Below are positions 1-5,858 of a DNA stretch of 6,019 nucleotides, one piece after another. Source of the stretch: Spirochaetaceae bacterium (GTDB taxonomy: Bacteria > Spirochaetota > Spirochaetia > Treponematales > Treponemataceae); the NCBI GenBank assembly GCA_031272345.1, contig JAISTZ010000063.1:1-6019 (forward strand), read 5' to 3'. The notes under the pieces are model-generated. The model worked only from the letters and a program-made list of their open reading frames with translations. It ran no database searches and had not been told where the DNA came from. Each line of letters begins with the position of its first letter. Positions within the stretch are counted from its first letter, which is position 1. Position numbers and translations under genes: made by a program.

Positions 1-309
1 ATCGACTTCAACGCCACCAAGACCTGGTCGGAGGAATCAACCTGGCAGGGACTCAAAATCCTCCGCACAGAAAAGGGCGGCAAGGACGACACCGAGGGCG
101 TCGTGGAATTCGAAGCCGCGTATCTCCGAAAGGGACTGCGGGACATTCACCACGAGACCGGGGAATTCGAGAAGATAAACGGCGGCTGGCTCTACGTGAA
201 GGGCAGCGTCAAGGCCCTGACCGTGGTGCGGGAGGGCAAAAAGCCCGGCAGGAACGAGCCCTGCCCCTGCGGGTCCGGCAAAAAATACAAACACTGCTGC
301 GGCAGGTAG
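1..309 (+). CDS. ychJ: YchJ-like SEC-C motif protein, C-terminal part (5' truncated by window edge)
   Basis: The frame is open from base 1 to a TAG at 307-309, giving the last 102 residues of a protein whose start lies outside the window. The very end carries a SEC-C zinc-binding motif, PCPCGSGKKYKHCC (fragment residues 87-100), with the CxC and CC pairs intact. The preceding region (FNATKTWSEESTWQGLKILR near the left edge, then VVEFEAAYLRKG and a GGWLYVKG strand) has the layout of the NTF2-like body of the YchJ/UPF0225 family. E. coli YchJ is about 150 residues, so roughly a third of the protein is missing. Family members usually have a second Cys cluster at the N-terminus, which cannot be seen here. 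The cellular role of YchJ is not established; SEC-C motifs bind zinc and in SecA mediate ribosome and SecB contacts. The stop lies 9 nt before the rlmB-like ATG, so the two are probably co-transcribed. Confidence 0.8.
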   Translation: MDFNATKTWSEESTWQGLKILRTEKGGKDDTEGVVEFEAAYLRKGLRDIHHETGEFEKINGGWLYVKGSVKALTVVREGKKPGRNEPCPCGSGKKYKHCCGR

Positions 310-318
310 ACGCCGACC

Positions 319-1110
319 ATGGGCCGCTCAGTGTGCACGGGCTTCCACGCCATCGAAGAAAAACTCAAACGCCTTGGGCAGGATTCCTCCCCCGGGCTGT
401 CATACACGGTGTATTACACCGCCCGCCCCGGCCCCAGGGCGCGCCGGATTCTGGACCTGGCGCACACCTACGGGGTTCCCTGTGTGGAGACCCAGTACCG
501 GGATCTGGACGCCCTCGCGTCCGCCCTGGAGGGCCCTGCCAGAGATCATAGGGGCATCCTCCTTGCGGCGGAGGGAGGGGCGGGCGGCGGGACGGGCCCC
601 GTGGACTTTGACACGGTCATTGACGGGCTGGGGCCGGAGGAGCCTGCCCTGGTGCTCCTCCTGGATTCAATCACGGACCCCCACAACATCGGCGCGATTC
701 TCCGGAGCGCCTGCCAGTTCGGCGCGACCCTGGTGGCGCTGCCCAAGCGGAACACCCTGCGGGAGATCCACCAGAACGAAGCCGCGGCCCGGGCAAGCGC
801 CGGGGCTCTCTCCTGGGTTCCCGTCGCGGTGGTTCCCAACCTGGCCCGGGCGGCCCGGAAGCTGAAAAAAGCGGGGTTCTGGCTCTACGGGGCGGACCCC
901 CAGGGAGAACCCCTGCCGGAGGTGCGCTTCGAGCCCAGGACGGCCCTCGTGCTGGGGAGCGAAGGGAGCGGCATCTCGCGGCTTTTGGCAAAGGAATGTG
1001 ACATCCCCGTGGGGATTCCCATGGGCGGCAGCCTTGACAGCCTGAACGTGTCGGTCGCGGCGGGGGTCCTCCTCTACGAGGCGTACACCCAGAGGATATT
1101 GGGAAGATAA
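319..1110 (+). CDS. rlmB: TrmH/SpoU-family RNA 2'-O-methyltransferase, probable 23S rRNA Gm2251 methyltransferase RlmB
   Basis: Encodes 263 residues, the usual length for RlmB. The N-terminal substrate-binding domain (about residues 5-80) includes GFHAIEEKLKR and a conserved-style DHRGI near residues 76-80 (HQG in most homologues). The SpoU catalytic domain follows with all three motifs of this SAM-dependent trefoil-knot family. Motif 1 is DSITDPHNIGAILRSA (residues 116-131) with N123 and the catalytic-type R129. Motif 2 is LGSEGSG (212-218). Motif 3 is IPMGGSLDSLNVSVAAG (233-249) with the SLNVSVA core. The family transfers a methyl group to a ribose 2'-OH; RlmB modifies G2251 in the 23S rRNA peptidyl-transferase P-loop. 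A tRNA-targeting TrmH-group enzyme cannot be fully excluded by eye, but the N-terminal domain favours RlmB. The ATG at 319 has only a weak AGG 12 nt upstream, overlapping the previous stop; an in-frame GTG at 331 is a less likely start. The gene converges on the phosphoesterase. Confidence 0.9.
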   Translation: MGRSVCTGFHAIEEKLKRLGQDSSPGLSYTVYYTARPGPRARRILDLAHTYGVPCVETQYRDLDALASALEGPARDHRGILLAAEGGAGGGTGPVDFDTVIDGLGPEEPALVLLLDSITDPHNIGAILRSACQFGATLVALPKRNTLREIHQNEAAARASAGALSWVPVAVVPNLARAARKLKKAGFWLYGADPQGEPLPEVRFEPRTALVLGSEGSGISRLLAKECDIPVGIPMGGSLDSLNVSVAAGVLLYEAYTQRILGR

Positions 1111-1136
1111 ATTTGAACGGAACCTTCCCGCAAATT
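1110..1136. terminator. Weak inverted repeat between convergent genes
   Basis: The 34-nt gap between the two convergent stop codons contains AATTTG (1110-1115) paired with CAAATT (1131-1136), and inside it GGAA (1119-1122) with TTCC (1125-1128). On the minus strand the arm runs into a short TTTATCTT stretch. This could be a weak shared terminator, but the stem is AT-rich and interrupted and there is no good T-run, so I hold it loosely. Confidence 0.22.
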
Positions 1137-1144
1137 GGAGGGCC

Positions 1145-1750
1145 TTACCCCGGAATCTCAATCACCTGGAAGCCGCCGGCGTTGACCACCGTGGTTTTCC
1201 CGTGGATCGTCCGGCGCGGGGCCCTGGGGTCGAAGAGGTGGACGAACCCGTGGATGTGGAAGGCCGGGGCAAAGCGCTCGATAAAGGACCGGAAGCAGGG
1301 GAACCCCGCCATGTCATCCCGGTCGTTGATGCCCCTGGGGGGCGCGTAGGTGAGGAACACGTCCAGGTATCTGCCCCGGCGCAGCTTGTTCCAGAGGAGC
1401 CGGGGGTACAGGGCAAGAAGCCGGGCCTTCATGGCCCTGTCCGCGCGCCCCCCCGGATCACCCCTGGGGCCGGGAGCCCCGGACGCGCCCGCGATGAGCA
1501 CCTTCGTTCCGCGGATGTCCGCCTCCAGGCACCGGAATCCCGCATACACCCCCCCGGCGCAGTCCCCGGCGAACCCGTGGTGATTCCCGGACACAAAGAA
1601 CACCGGCTTCCCCAGGGCGGACGACAGGAATTCGACGTATTCCAGGGGAAGGTCCCCGGCGCACAACACCGCGTCCACGGTGAATCGCTCCTTTATGTGT
1701 ATGCTGAAAACGTAGGGGTCGATGGCGTCGGAGACGCACAGAATTTTCAC
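1145..1750 (-). CDS. Small calcineurin-like metallophosphoesterase with altered metal-binding motifs
   Basis: Encodes 201 residues with the five-block order of the calcineurin-like phosphoesterase fold. Block 1 is MKILCVSDAID (residues 1-11), block 2 AGDLP (31-35), block 3 GNHH (55-58), block 4 FLTYAPPRGIND (132-143) and block 5 HIHGFVHLFD (165-174), followed by a C-terminal NAGGF. The LTxAPPxGxxD signature resembles Icc-related predicted phosphoesterases (COG2129 type). Several usual metal ligands are replaced: the DxH His is I10, the LTHAPP His is Y135, and the first His of GHxH is F169. D8, D33, N56 and H171 remain. The enzyme may therefore have a changed metal site or be inactive; substrate unknown. 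No signal peptide is seen, so it is probably cytoplasmic. The start is GTG at 1750-1748, where the typical MKILxxSD N-terminus begins, and it overlaps the TPR stop by 4 nt (GTGA). An AGGCGG lies 10 nt upstream of the GTG. Translation is probably coupled to the TPR gene. Confidence 0.82.
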   Translation of the reverse strand: MKILCVSDAIDPYVFSIHIKERFTVDAVLCAGDLPLEYVEFLSSALGKPVFFVSGNHHGFAGDCAGGVYAGFRCLEADIRGTKVLIAGASGAPGPRGDPGGRADRAMKARLLALYPRLLWNKLRRGRYLDVFLTYAPPRGINDRDDMAGFPCFRSFIERFAPAFHIHGFVHLFDPRAPRRTIHGKTTVVNAGGFQVIEIPG

Positions 1751-3096
1751 GCGCGGGTTCCCGCCTTGAGGAGCAGGCCGTTCAGGGCTTCCCCGTCAAC
1801 CAGCTCGATGGGCCGGCCTTCGGCAAAGACCTCAGCCTGGCTTTCAAAGCCGGAGCTGGAACAGACGATTGCCCGTTTTGCGCTGCCCGTTTTTAGTTCG
1901 TCCGCCAGGGCGCGGATGACAATCTCCGTGACCGGCTCGTTGTCCCTGAGAAAATACACCAGCGCCGATTCCCCGGTGTCCCTGGCAACCCCGGCCGCCC
2001 TGCACCCCCATTGGACGGGGACGACCCCTTTGCAGTCCATGGAAAAGGACCGTTCCGTAAGGCTCCCGCAGAGGGCATAAAACTGTTCCTTCCCGGATTC
2101 CAGGTATTCCTTCATGCCCGCATTGGACTGGACGGACTGGTACATCGCGAGCTTCTTGGCGACGTTCTTGAAGTCCCTGTTCACCAGGAAAATCATATTC
2201 CACTGGTCCACGGCCTGGGCGATTTTGCGGGTTTTTTCGTAACAGTCCGCCAGGCAGTACCGGGCGAGGAGGGTGACTTCACTTTTTTCGTCATCCGCGG
2301 CCCCGATAGCTTTTTCAAATTCCCCGGCTGCCCTGGCCGGATTGTTCATCCCCAGGCAGCACCCGCCCCGTTCCAGAAAGGCCGCCTGCCGCAGCTTCGG
2401 GGCCCGCGCGGCCTTTTCAAAGGCCGAGAGGGCGGCGGTGAAATCCTTTGCTGCCCTGTAGGCCTTGCCGAGCCAGAAATGGACGGAAAAATCCGTCAGG
2501 CTGAGTTCGGCGGCGGTTTTGAATTCCCGAATCGCCTCGTGGTATTGCCGTGCCCTGAAAAACACCTGGCCCATGGCCACCCTTGCCTGGTAGAGCCGCG
2601 GGGTGAGCCTGATGGCGGTCTGGTAATAGTTGACCGCCTGGTCTGTCCGCTGGTGCTGCTCCATGAGCCGGCCCGCATGGTAGTAGTGTTCGCCGTTCCG
2701 GGGCTGCAACTTTATGAGGAGGAGGTATTCCTTGAGGGCCTCTTCCCGCAGGTTGAATTTGAGGTAGAGCTTCGCGATTTCCGAGCGGAACTGGGATTCC
2801 ACGATGCCGGTCTGCTCGAATATGGCGTTTTCGTTCACGAACTTGAATTCAGCCAGGGCCAGGTCGTCCTTGTTCAGCCCCAGGAGGGCCTTGCCCAAAA
2901 AATAGTGCCCCTCCGGATCCTGGGGCTTTTTTTTGACAATGTTCCGTCCCAGCTTGACCGCCGCCTGATATTTTTCCTGGGCGAGGAGCTTTTCCATGGC
3001 CACTGTGCCCTGGGGCATGACGACGGATTTGATGATTAAAAACACCAAAAGAACGATAACGGAACCGAGGATTGCCGTGAGTATCGTTGCGCCCAA
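1747..3096 (-). CDS. Membrane-anchored tetratricopeptide-repeat protein with degenerate Mrr-like C-terminal domain
   Basis: Encodes 449 residues in three parts. Residues about 4-26 form one very hydrophobic helix (TILTAILGSVIVLLVFLII) followed by K23, suiting an N-terminal membrane anchor with the rest probably in the cytoplasm. Residues about 34-310 are TPR helix pairs; the clearest units are at about 136-169 (GEHYYHAGRLMEQHQRTDQA...), 170-203, 204-235 and 237-270, with weaker ones at 34-93, 100-134 and 276-310. Residues about 350-445 resemble the C-terminal half of Mrr/restriction-endonuclease-like domains (RAIVCSSSGFESQAEVFAEG, then IELVDGEALNGLL). The strand that should carry QxK reads LVYFLR (379-384), so the catalytic Gln and Lys are missing. 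The protein is probably a scaffold or binding protein, not a nuclease. The start is TTG at 3096-3094: AGGCGG lies 6 nt upstream, no in-frame ATG or GTG occurs before the upstream stop, and starting at internal M27 would remove the anchor. The stop overlaps the phosphoesterase start. Confidence 0.85.
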   Translation of the reverse strand: MGATILTAILGSVIVLLVFLIIKSVVMPQGTVAMEKLLAQEKYQAAVKLGRNIVKKKPQDPEGHYFLGKALLGLNKDDLALAEFKFVNENAIFEQTGIVESQFRSEIAKLYLKFNLREEALKEYLLLIKLQPRNGEHYYHAGRLMEQHQRTDQAVNYYQTAIRLTPRLYQARVAMGQVFFRARQYHEAIREFKTAAELSLTDFSVHFWLGKAYRAAKDFTAALSAFEKAARAPKLRQAAFLERGGCCLGMNNPARAAGEFEKAIGAADDEKSEVTLLARYCLADCYEKTRKIAQAVDQWNMIFLVNRDFKNVAKKLAMYQSVQSNAGMKEYLESGKEQFYALCGSLTERSFSMDCKGVVPVQWGCRAAGVARDTGESALVYFLRDNEPVTEIVIRALADELKTGSAKRAIVCSSSGFESQAEVFAEGRPIELVDGEALNGLLLKAGTRA

Positions 3097-3102
3097 TTTT
3101 TT

Positions 3103-3108
3103 CCGCCT
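3103..3108 (-). promoter_or_regulatory. Ribosome binding site supporting the TTG start of the TPR gene
   Basis: On the minus strand AGGCGG lies 6 nt (AAAAAA) upstream of the TTG at 3096. It decides the start, because no ATG or GTG is available in frame upstream and the hydrophobic anchor begins directly after this TTG. Confidence 0.6.
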
Positions 3109-3126
3109 TTTCTCCGTGCTGGCGAA

Positions 3127-3155
3127 ACCATAGCGGTTTTCCGGGAAAGAGTCAA
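3127..3155 (-). promoter_or_regulatory. Candidate sigma70 promoter for the TPR-phosphoesterase pair
   Basis: On the minus strand TTGACT (3155-3150) is followed after exactly 17 nt by TATGGT (3132-3127), matching 5/6 of the -35 and 4/6 of the -10 consensus. The predicted start near 3120 would give a leader of about 24 nt carrying the AGGCGG ribosome binding site. The -35 box lies within one arm of the hairpin that follows aroC. This suggests that the two downstream genes can be transcribed apart from gltX-aroC, but the -10 is imperfect and the call rests on pattern alone. Confidence 0.42.
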
Positions 3156-3184
3156 ACCGTAGAGCCGGTCCCGGTTGACTTTTT
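3150..3184. terminator. Imperfect hairpin between aroC and the TPR gene, possible weak or bidirectional terminator
   Basis: On the + strand AGTCAAACCG (3150-3159) pairs with CGGTTGACT (3172-3180): nine base pairs with a one-base bulge around a 12-nt loop, followed by TTTTT (3180-3184). Read on the minus strand, the direction of aroC, the same stem is preceded by AAAAAG and followed only by CTCTTT, a poor T-run. It begins 14 nt after the aroC stop, so it could reduce read-through from aroC, but it is not a strong intrinsic terminator. Confidence 0.35.
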
Positions 3185-3194
3185 CAGCGTGTCC

Positions 3195-4289
3195 CTAGAG
3201 CCGGGCCGAATCGTTGCGGAGGAGCAGGTCCGCGATCACCAGGTGGGTCATGGCCTCGGCGACGGGCACGATTCTGGGGCAGATGCAGGCGTCGTGCCGC
3301 CCCGTCAGGGTAAGGGTGACGTTTGCGAAGGCGCCCTCCCCGGAACGCTCCACCGTGTCCTGGGCGAAAAAGACGCTCGCCGGGGGCTTCACCGCCAGGC
3401 GGAACACCAGGTCGTCCCCGTTGGAGATGCCCCCGAGGACCCCCCCGGCGTTGTTCGTGCCGAAGACCACGCCCCTGCCGTCGGCGGATGCGCGGATCGG
3501 GTCGTTCATTTCCCCGCCGGTCATGTCCGCGGCGGCAAACCCCGCGCCGAACTCGATTCCCTTCACGGCCCCCAGGGAGAGCATGGCCCCGGCGATTTCC
3601 CCGTCGAGCTTGTCGAACACGGGCTCCCCCAACCCCGCAGGCAGCCCCCGGACGACGCACTCCACGACGCCGCCGGCGCTGTCCCCCCGCGCTTTGAGGG
3701 CGGCGATGTTTTCCAGCATGGCCCGGGCCGCGTCCGGGTCCGCCGCCCGCAGGGGATTCCCCTCGATTGCCGAGAGGTCAATCTTTTGGCAGGAGACCCC
3801 GGCGGCCCGTTTGGTGTAGGCGGTCACCCCGTAGGCCCTCCCCAGGCGCTGCTCCAGGAAGGCCCTGGCAACCGCGCCCCCGGCAACCCGGCCCGCGGTC
3901 TCCCGGCCTGAGGAGCGCCCGCCCCCCCGGTGGTCCCTGAGGCCGTACTTGGCGGTGTAGGTGAAGTCCCCGTGGCCGGGGCGGAAGGCGTGTTCGAGGC
4001 TGCCGTAGTCGGCGGGACGCTGGGAGGTGTTCCCGATGATGATCGCGATGGGGGTTCCCGTGGTGACTCCGGCGAAGACCCCGGAGAGGATGCGGCACCG
4101 GTCGTCCTCGGAGCGGCCCGTGGACACGGGGCCCGCGCCGGGCTTCCGCCTGTCCAAATCGGCCTGAATCAGGGATTCATCCAGGGGGACTCCCGCGGGG
4201 CACCCGTCGATCACCGCGCCCAGGCCGGGGCCGTGGCTTTCCCCGAAGGTGGTGAGCCTGAACAGAAGGCCCAGGGTGTTTCCTCCCAT
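3195..4289 (-). CDS. aroC: Chorismate synthase
   Basis: Encodes 364 residues, full length for the family. The enzyme converts 5-enolpyruvylshikimate-3-phosphate to chorismate, the last common step to aromatic amino acids, folates and quinones; it needs reduced FMN although there is no net redox change, and acts in the cytoplasm. The N-terminus GNTLGLLFRLTTFGESHG (residues 3-20) holds the first invariant His (H19). RPGHGDFTYTAKYGLRD (103-119) holds the second (H106). GGGRSSGRETA (122-132) is the central FMN/substrate signature, with SGR where SAR is usual. GRHDACICPRIVPVAEAM (330-347) is the C-terminal signature with D333; Ala replaces the common Pro of RHDPC. All key residues appear present, so it should be active. 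The ATG at 4289 lies 9 nt after the gltX stop, and its ribosome binding site AGGGGGA (4300-4294) overlaps that stop, so translation is probably coupled and the pair co-transcribed. Confidence 0.97.
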   Translation of the reverse strand: MGGNTLGLLFRLTTFGESHGPGLGAVIDGCPAGVPLDESLIQADLDRRKPGAGPVSTGRSEDDRCRILSGVFAGVTTGTPIAIIIGNTSQRPADYGSLEHAFRPGHGDFTYTAKYGLRDHRGGGRSSGRETAGRVAGGAVARAFLEQRLGRAYGVTAYTKRAAGVSCQKIDLSAIEGNPLRAADPDAARAMLENIAALKARGDSAGGVVECVVRGLPAGLGEPVFDKLDGEIAGAMLSLGAVKGIEFGAGFAAADMTGGEMNDPIRASADGRGVVFGTNNAGGVLGGISNGDDLVFRLAVKPPASVFFAQDTVERSGEGAFANVTLTLTGRHDACICPRIVPVAEAMTHLVIADLLLRNDSARL

Positions 4290-4293
4290 GCGG

Positions 4294-4300
4294 TCCCCCT
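4294..4300 (-). promoter_or_regulatory. aroC ribosome binding site overlapping the gltX stop codon
   Basis: On the minus strand AGGGGGA begins within the TAG stop of gltX and ends 4 nt before the aroC ATG. It is an imperfect Shine-Dalgarno with short spacing, consistent with ribosomes passing from gltX to aroC. Confidence 0.55.
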
Positions 4301-5798
4301 AGGCGAAGAGGCCCAGGGCTTTTTGCACCCGGCTCACCGCCCGCTCCGTGCCCAGAATCCCGATGGACCCGATGAGGGGGGGGCTTATCCGGCTTCCCGT
4401 GAGGGCAAGCCGCAGGGGCATCATGAAGTCCCCGAGTTTGACGCCGAGTTTGTCCGCGGTCTCCCTGGCAAGGGCGTCGGCCTCGTCGTGGGAGAGGGAC
4501 CCGGCGGCCTTTACGAAGTCCAGGCCCGCAAGCAGGGCGGCCTTCGTTGCGGCCTGGTCGAGCTTTTTGGGGATGAATTCTTCCCTGGGGGGCAGCTCCG
4601 GGGTCTTGAACAGGAAGGCCGCCATCTGGGGGGCCTCGGAGAGGAAGTGGAGCCGCTCCTTGATGAGGGGCATGAGGCTGAGGAGGGCCGCTTTTGTTTC
4701 TTCCGGGCTCTGACCCTCGGCCCGGGGTTCGCCCGCCTGGTTTATGGTGATTCCTGAAACCGCCGTGTCCCCCAGGAAGGGGAGGACCGCCCGGTAGAGT
4801 TCCTCGTCCGTCATGGCGCGGATGTACTGGCCGTTGAACCACTCGAGTTTTTTGTAGTCGAAGACCGCGGGGGCCTTGTTCAGGCGGTCAATTGAAAAGA
4901 GCCGCTCCAGGTCGCCCAGGGGGAAGATGTCCCGGCCTTCCTCGTAGGACGCGCCGAGCATGGCCACGTAGTTCACCAGGGCCTCCGGCACGTAACCTTT
5001 GGAGCGGAATTCGTTCACGCTGGTGGCCCCGTGGCGTTTGGAGAGTTTCTGGCCGTCGCTGCCCATCACCATGGGGAGGTGGCAGAACACCGGCGGCTCC
5101 CACCCGAAGGCCCGGTAGAGGAGCACGTGGAGGGGCGTGGAGGGCACCCATTCCTGGGCGCGCATCACGTGGCTGATGCGCATGAGGTGGTCGTCCACCA
5201 CGTTTGCCAGGTGATAGGTGGGGAACCCGTCGCTCTTGAGGAGCACCGGGTCCGGGTTGATGTCTTCGTTCTTCCACTCGATGTCCCCCAGGAGGGCGTC
5301 GGTGAACCGGGTGACTCCCTCCAGGGGCACCTTGAGTCTGACTACGGGTTTCTTGCCCTCCGCGATGAGCTGCGCCCTTTCCTCCGCCGTGAGTCTGCGG
5401 CAGTTTCTGTCGTACCCCGGGGGCATTTTGTTCATGTTTTGAATCGCCCGGATGCGCTCAAGCCGCTCGGCGTCACAGAAGCAATAGTAGGCTTCACCCT
5501 TGTCGATGAGTTCCTGGGCGTATTTTTTGTAGACCTCGAACCGCTCGGACTGAACGTAGGGCGCGAAGGGGCCCCCCTTGTCCGGGCCCTCGTCCCATTC
5601 CAGGCCGAGCCAGTCAAGGGTGTCGAAGAGGTTTTGCACGTATTCCTGGCCGAACCGGGCGCGGTCCGTGTCTTCGAGCCGCAGGATGAAGGCGCCCTTC
5701 CTTGCCCGGGCGAAGAGATAGTTGAACAGGGCGGTTCGCACCCCCCCGATGTGCTGCAATCCCGTCGGTGACGGCGCATAACGGACCCGTACTTCCAC
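4299..5798 (-). CDS. gltX: Glutamyl-tRNA synthetase
   Basis: Encodes 499 residues, a class I aminoacyl-tRNA synthetase that charges tRNA-Glu with glutamate using ATP in the cytoplasm. The Rossmann-fold HIGH motif is in APSPTGLQHIGGVRTALFNY (HIGG at residues 16-19). RLEDTD follows near residues 40-45, and the KMSKS-type motif is KLSKR at 251-255. A CFC...YDRNC cluster (C106, C108, Y129, C133) matches the zinc-binding insert of the E. coli-type enzyme. The C-terminal third (about 330-499) is the helical anticodon-binding region, ending at RVQKALGLFA. Length and motif order are normal and nothing appears broken. Whether it also charges tRNA-Gln cannot be decided here. The start is GTG at 5798-5796: it has a perfect AGGAGG 6 nt upstream and leads directly into MEVRVRYAPSPTG, the expected N-terminus. 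It is first in a run with aroC, with a good promoter about 20 nt upstream of its predicted leader. Confidence 0.97.
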   Translation of the reverse strand: MEVRVRYAPSPTGLQHIGGVRTALFNYLFARARKGAFILRLEDTDRARFGQEYVQNLFDTLDWLGLEWDEGPDKGGPFAPYVQSERFEVYKKYAQELIDKGEAYYCFCDAERLERIRAIQNMNKMPPGYDRNCRRLTAEERAQLIAEGKKPVVRLKVPLEGVTRFTDALLGDIEWKNEDINPDPVLLKSDGFPTYHLANVVDDHLMRISHVMRAQEWVPSTPLHVLLYRAFGWEPPVFCHLPMVMGSDGQKLSKRHGATSVNEFRSKGYVPEALVNYVAMLGASYEEGRDIFPLGDLERLFSIDRLNKAPAVFDYKKLEWFNGQYIRAMTDEELYRAVLPFLGDTAVSGITINQAGEPRAEGQSPEETKAALLSLMPLIKERLHFLSEAPQMAAFLFKTPELPPREEFIPKKLDQAATKAALLAGLDFVKAAGSLSHDEADALARETADKLGVKLGDFMMPLRLALTGSRISPPLIGSIGILGTERAVSRVQKALGLFA

Positions 5799-5804
5799 AG
5801 TGGA

Positions 5805-5810
5805 CCTCCT
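5805..5810 (-). promoter_or_regulatory. Strong Shine-Dalgarno fixing the GTG start of gltX
   Basis: On the minus strand a perfect AGGAGG lies 6 nt upstream of the GTG at 5798. This near-ideal placement supports the GTG as the true start. Confidence 0.85.
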
Positions 5811-5824
5811 GGAAACCGGGAATA

Positions 5825-5853
5825 ATTATAGAACAAAACCAGCCGGAACGCAA
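5825..5853 (-). promoter_or_regulatory. Promoter of gltX (sigma70 type)
   Basis: On the minus strand TTGCGT (5853-5848) and a perfect TATAAT (5830-5825) are separated by 17 nt. Transcription would start near 5818 and leave a leader of about 20 nt that contains the AGGAGG, too short for a T-box or other riboswitch. The -35 box lies 5 nt from the nearest copy of the repeat cluster, so a protein or structure at the repeats could affect this promoter. Confidence 0.65.
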
Positions 5854-5858
5854 GGGCT

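Noticed and set aside
1202..2080. Long + strand open frame opposite the phosphoesterase and the TPR gene
   Set aside because: It is antisense to two well-supported genes, has a low-complexity composition typical of GC-rich antisense frames and shows no domain pattern.
2011..3039. 342-codon + strand open frame opposite the TPR gene
   Set aside because: It lies entirely antisense to the TPR protein, whose repeats, anchor and start context are convincing. The frame mirrors its codon bias.
3129..3131. ATG on the minus strand upstream of the TPR gene
   Set aside because: It is out of frame with the TPR gene and opens only a frame of about 30 codons with no recognisable content.
3087..4757. Two + strand open frames of about 275 codons opposite aroC and gltX
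   Set aside because: They are shadows of clearly recognisable chorismate synthase and GluRS; their Gly/Pro/Arg-rich translations have no recognisable motifs.
5031..5771. 246-codon + strand open frame opposite gltX
   Set aside because: It is antisense to the N-terminal half of GluRS containing the HIGH and KLSKR motifs; no independent support.
5799..5853. T-box or other riboswitch in front of gltX
   Set aside because: The predicted promoter leaves a leader of only about 20 nt, too short for a T-box or any known riboswitch.
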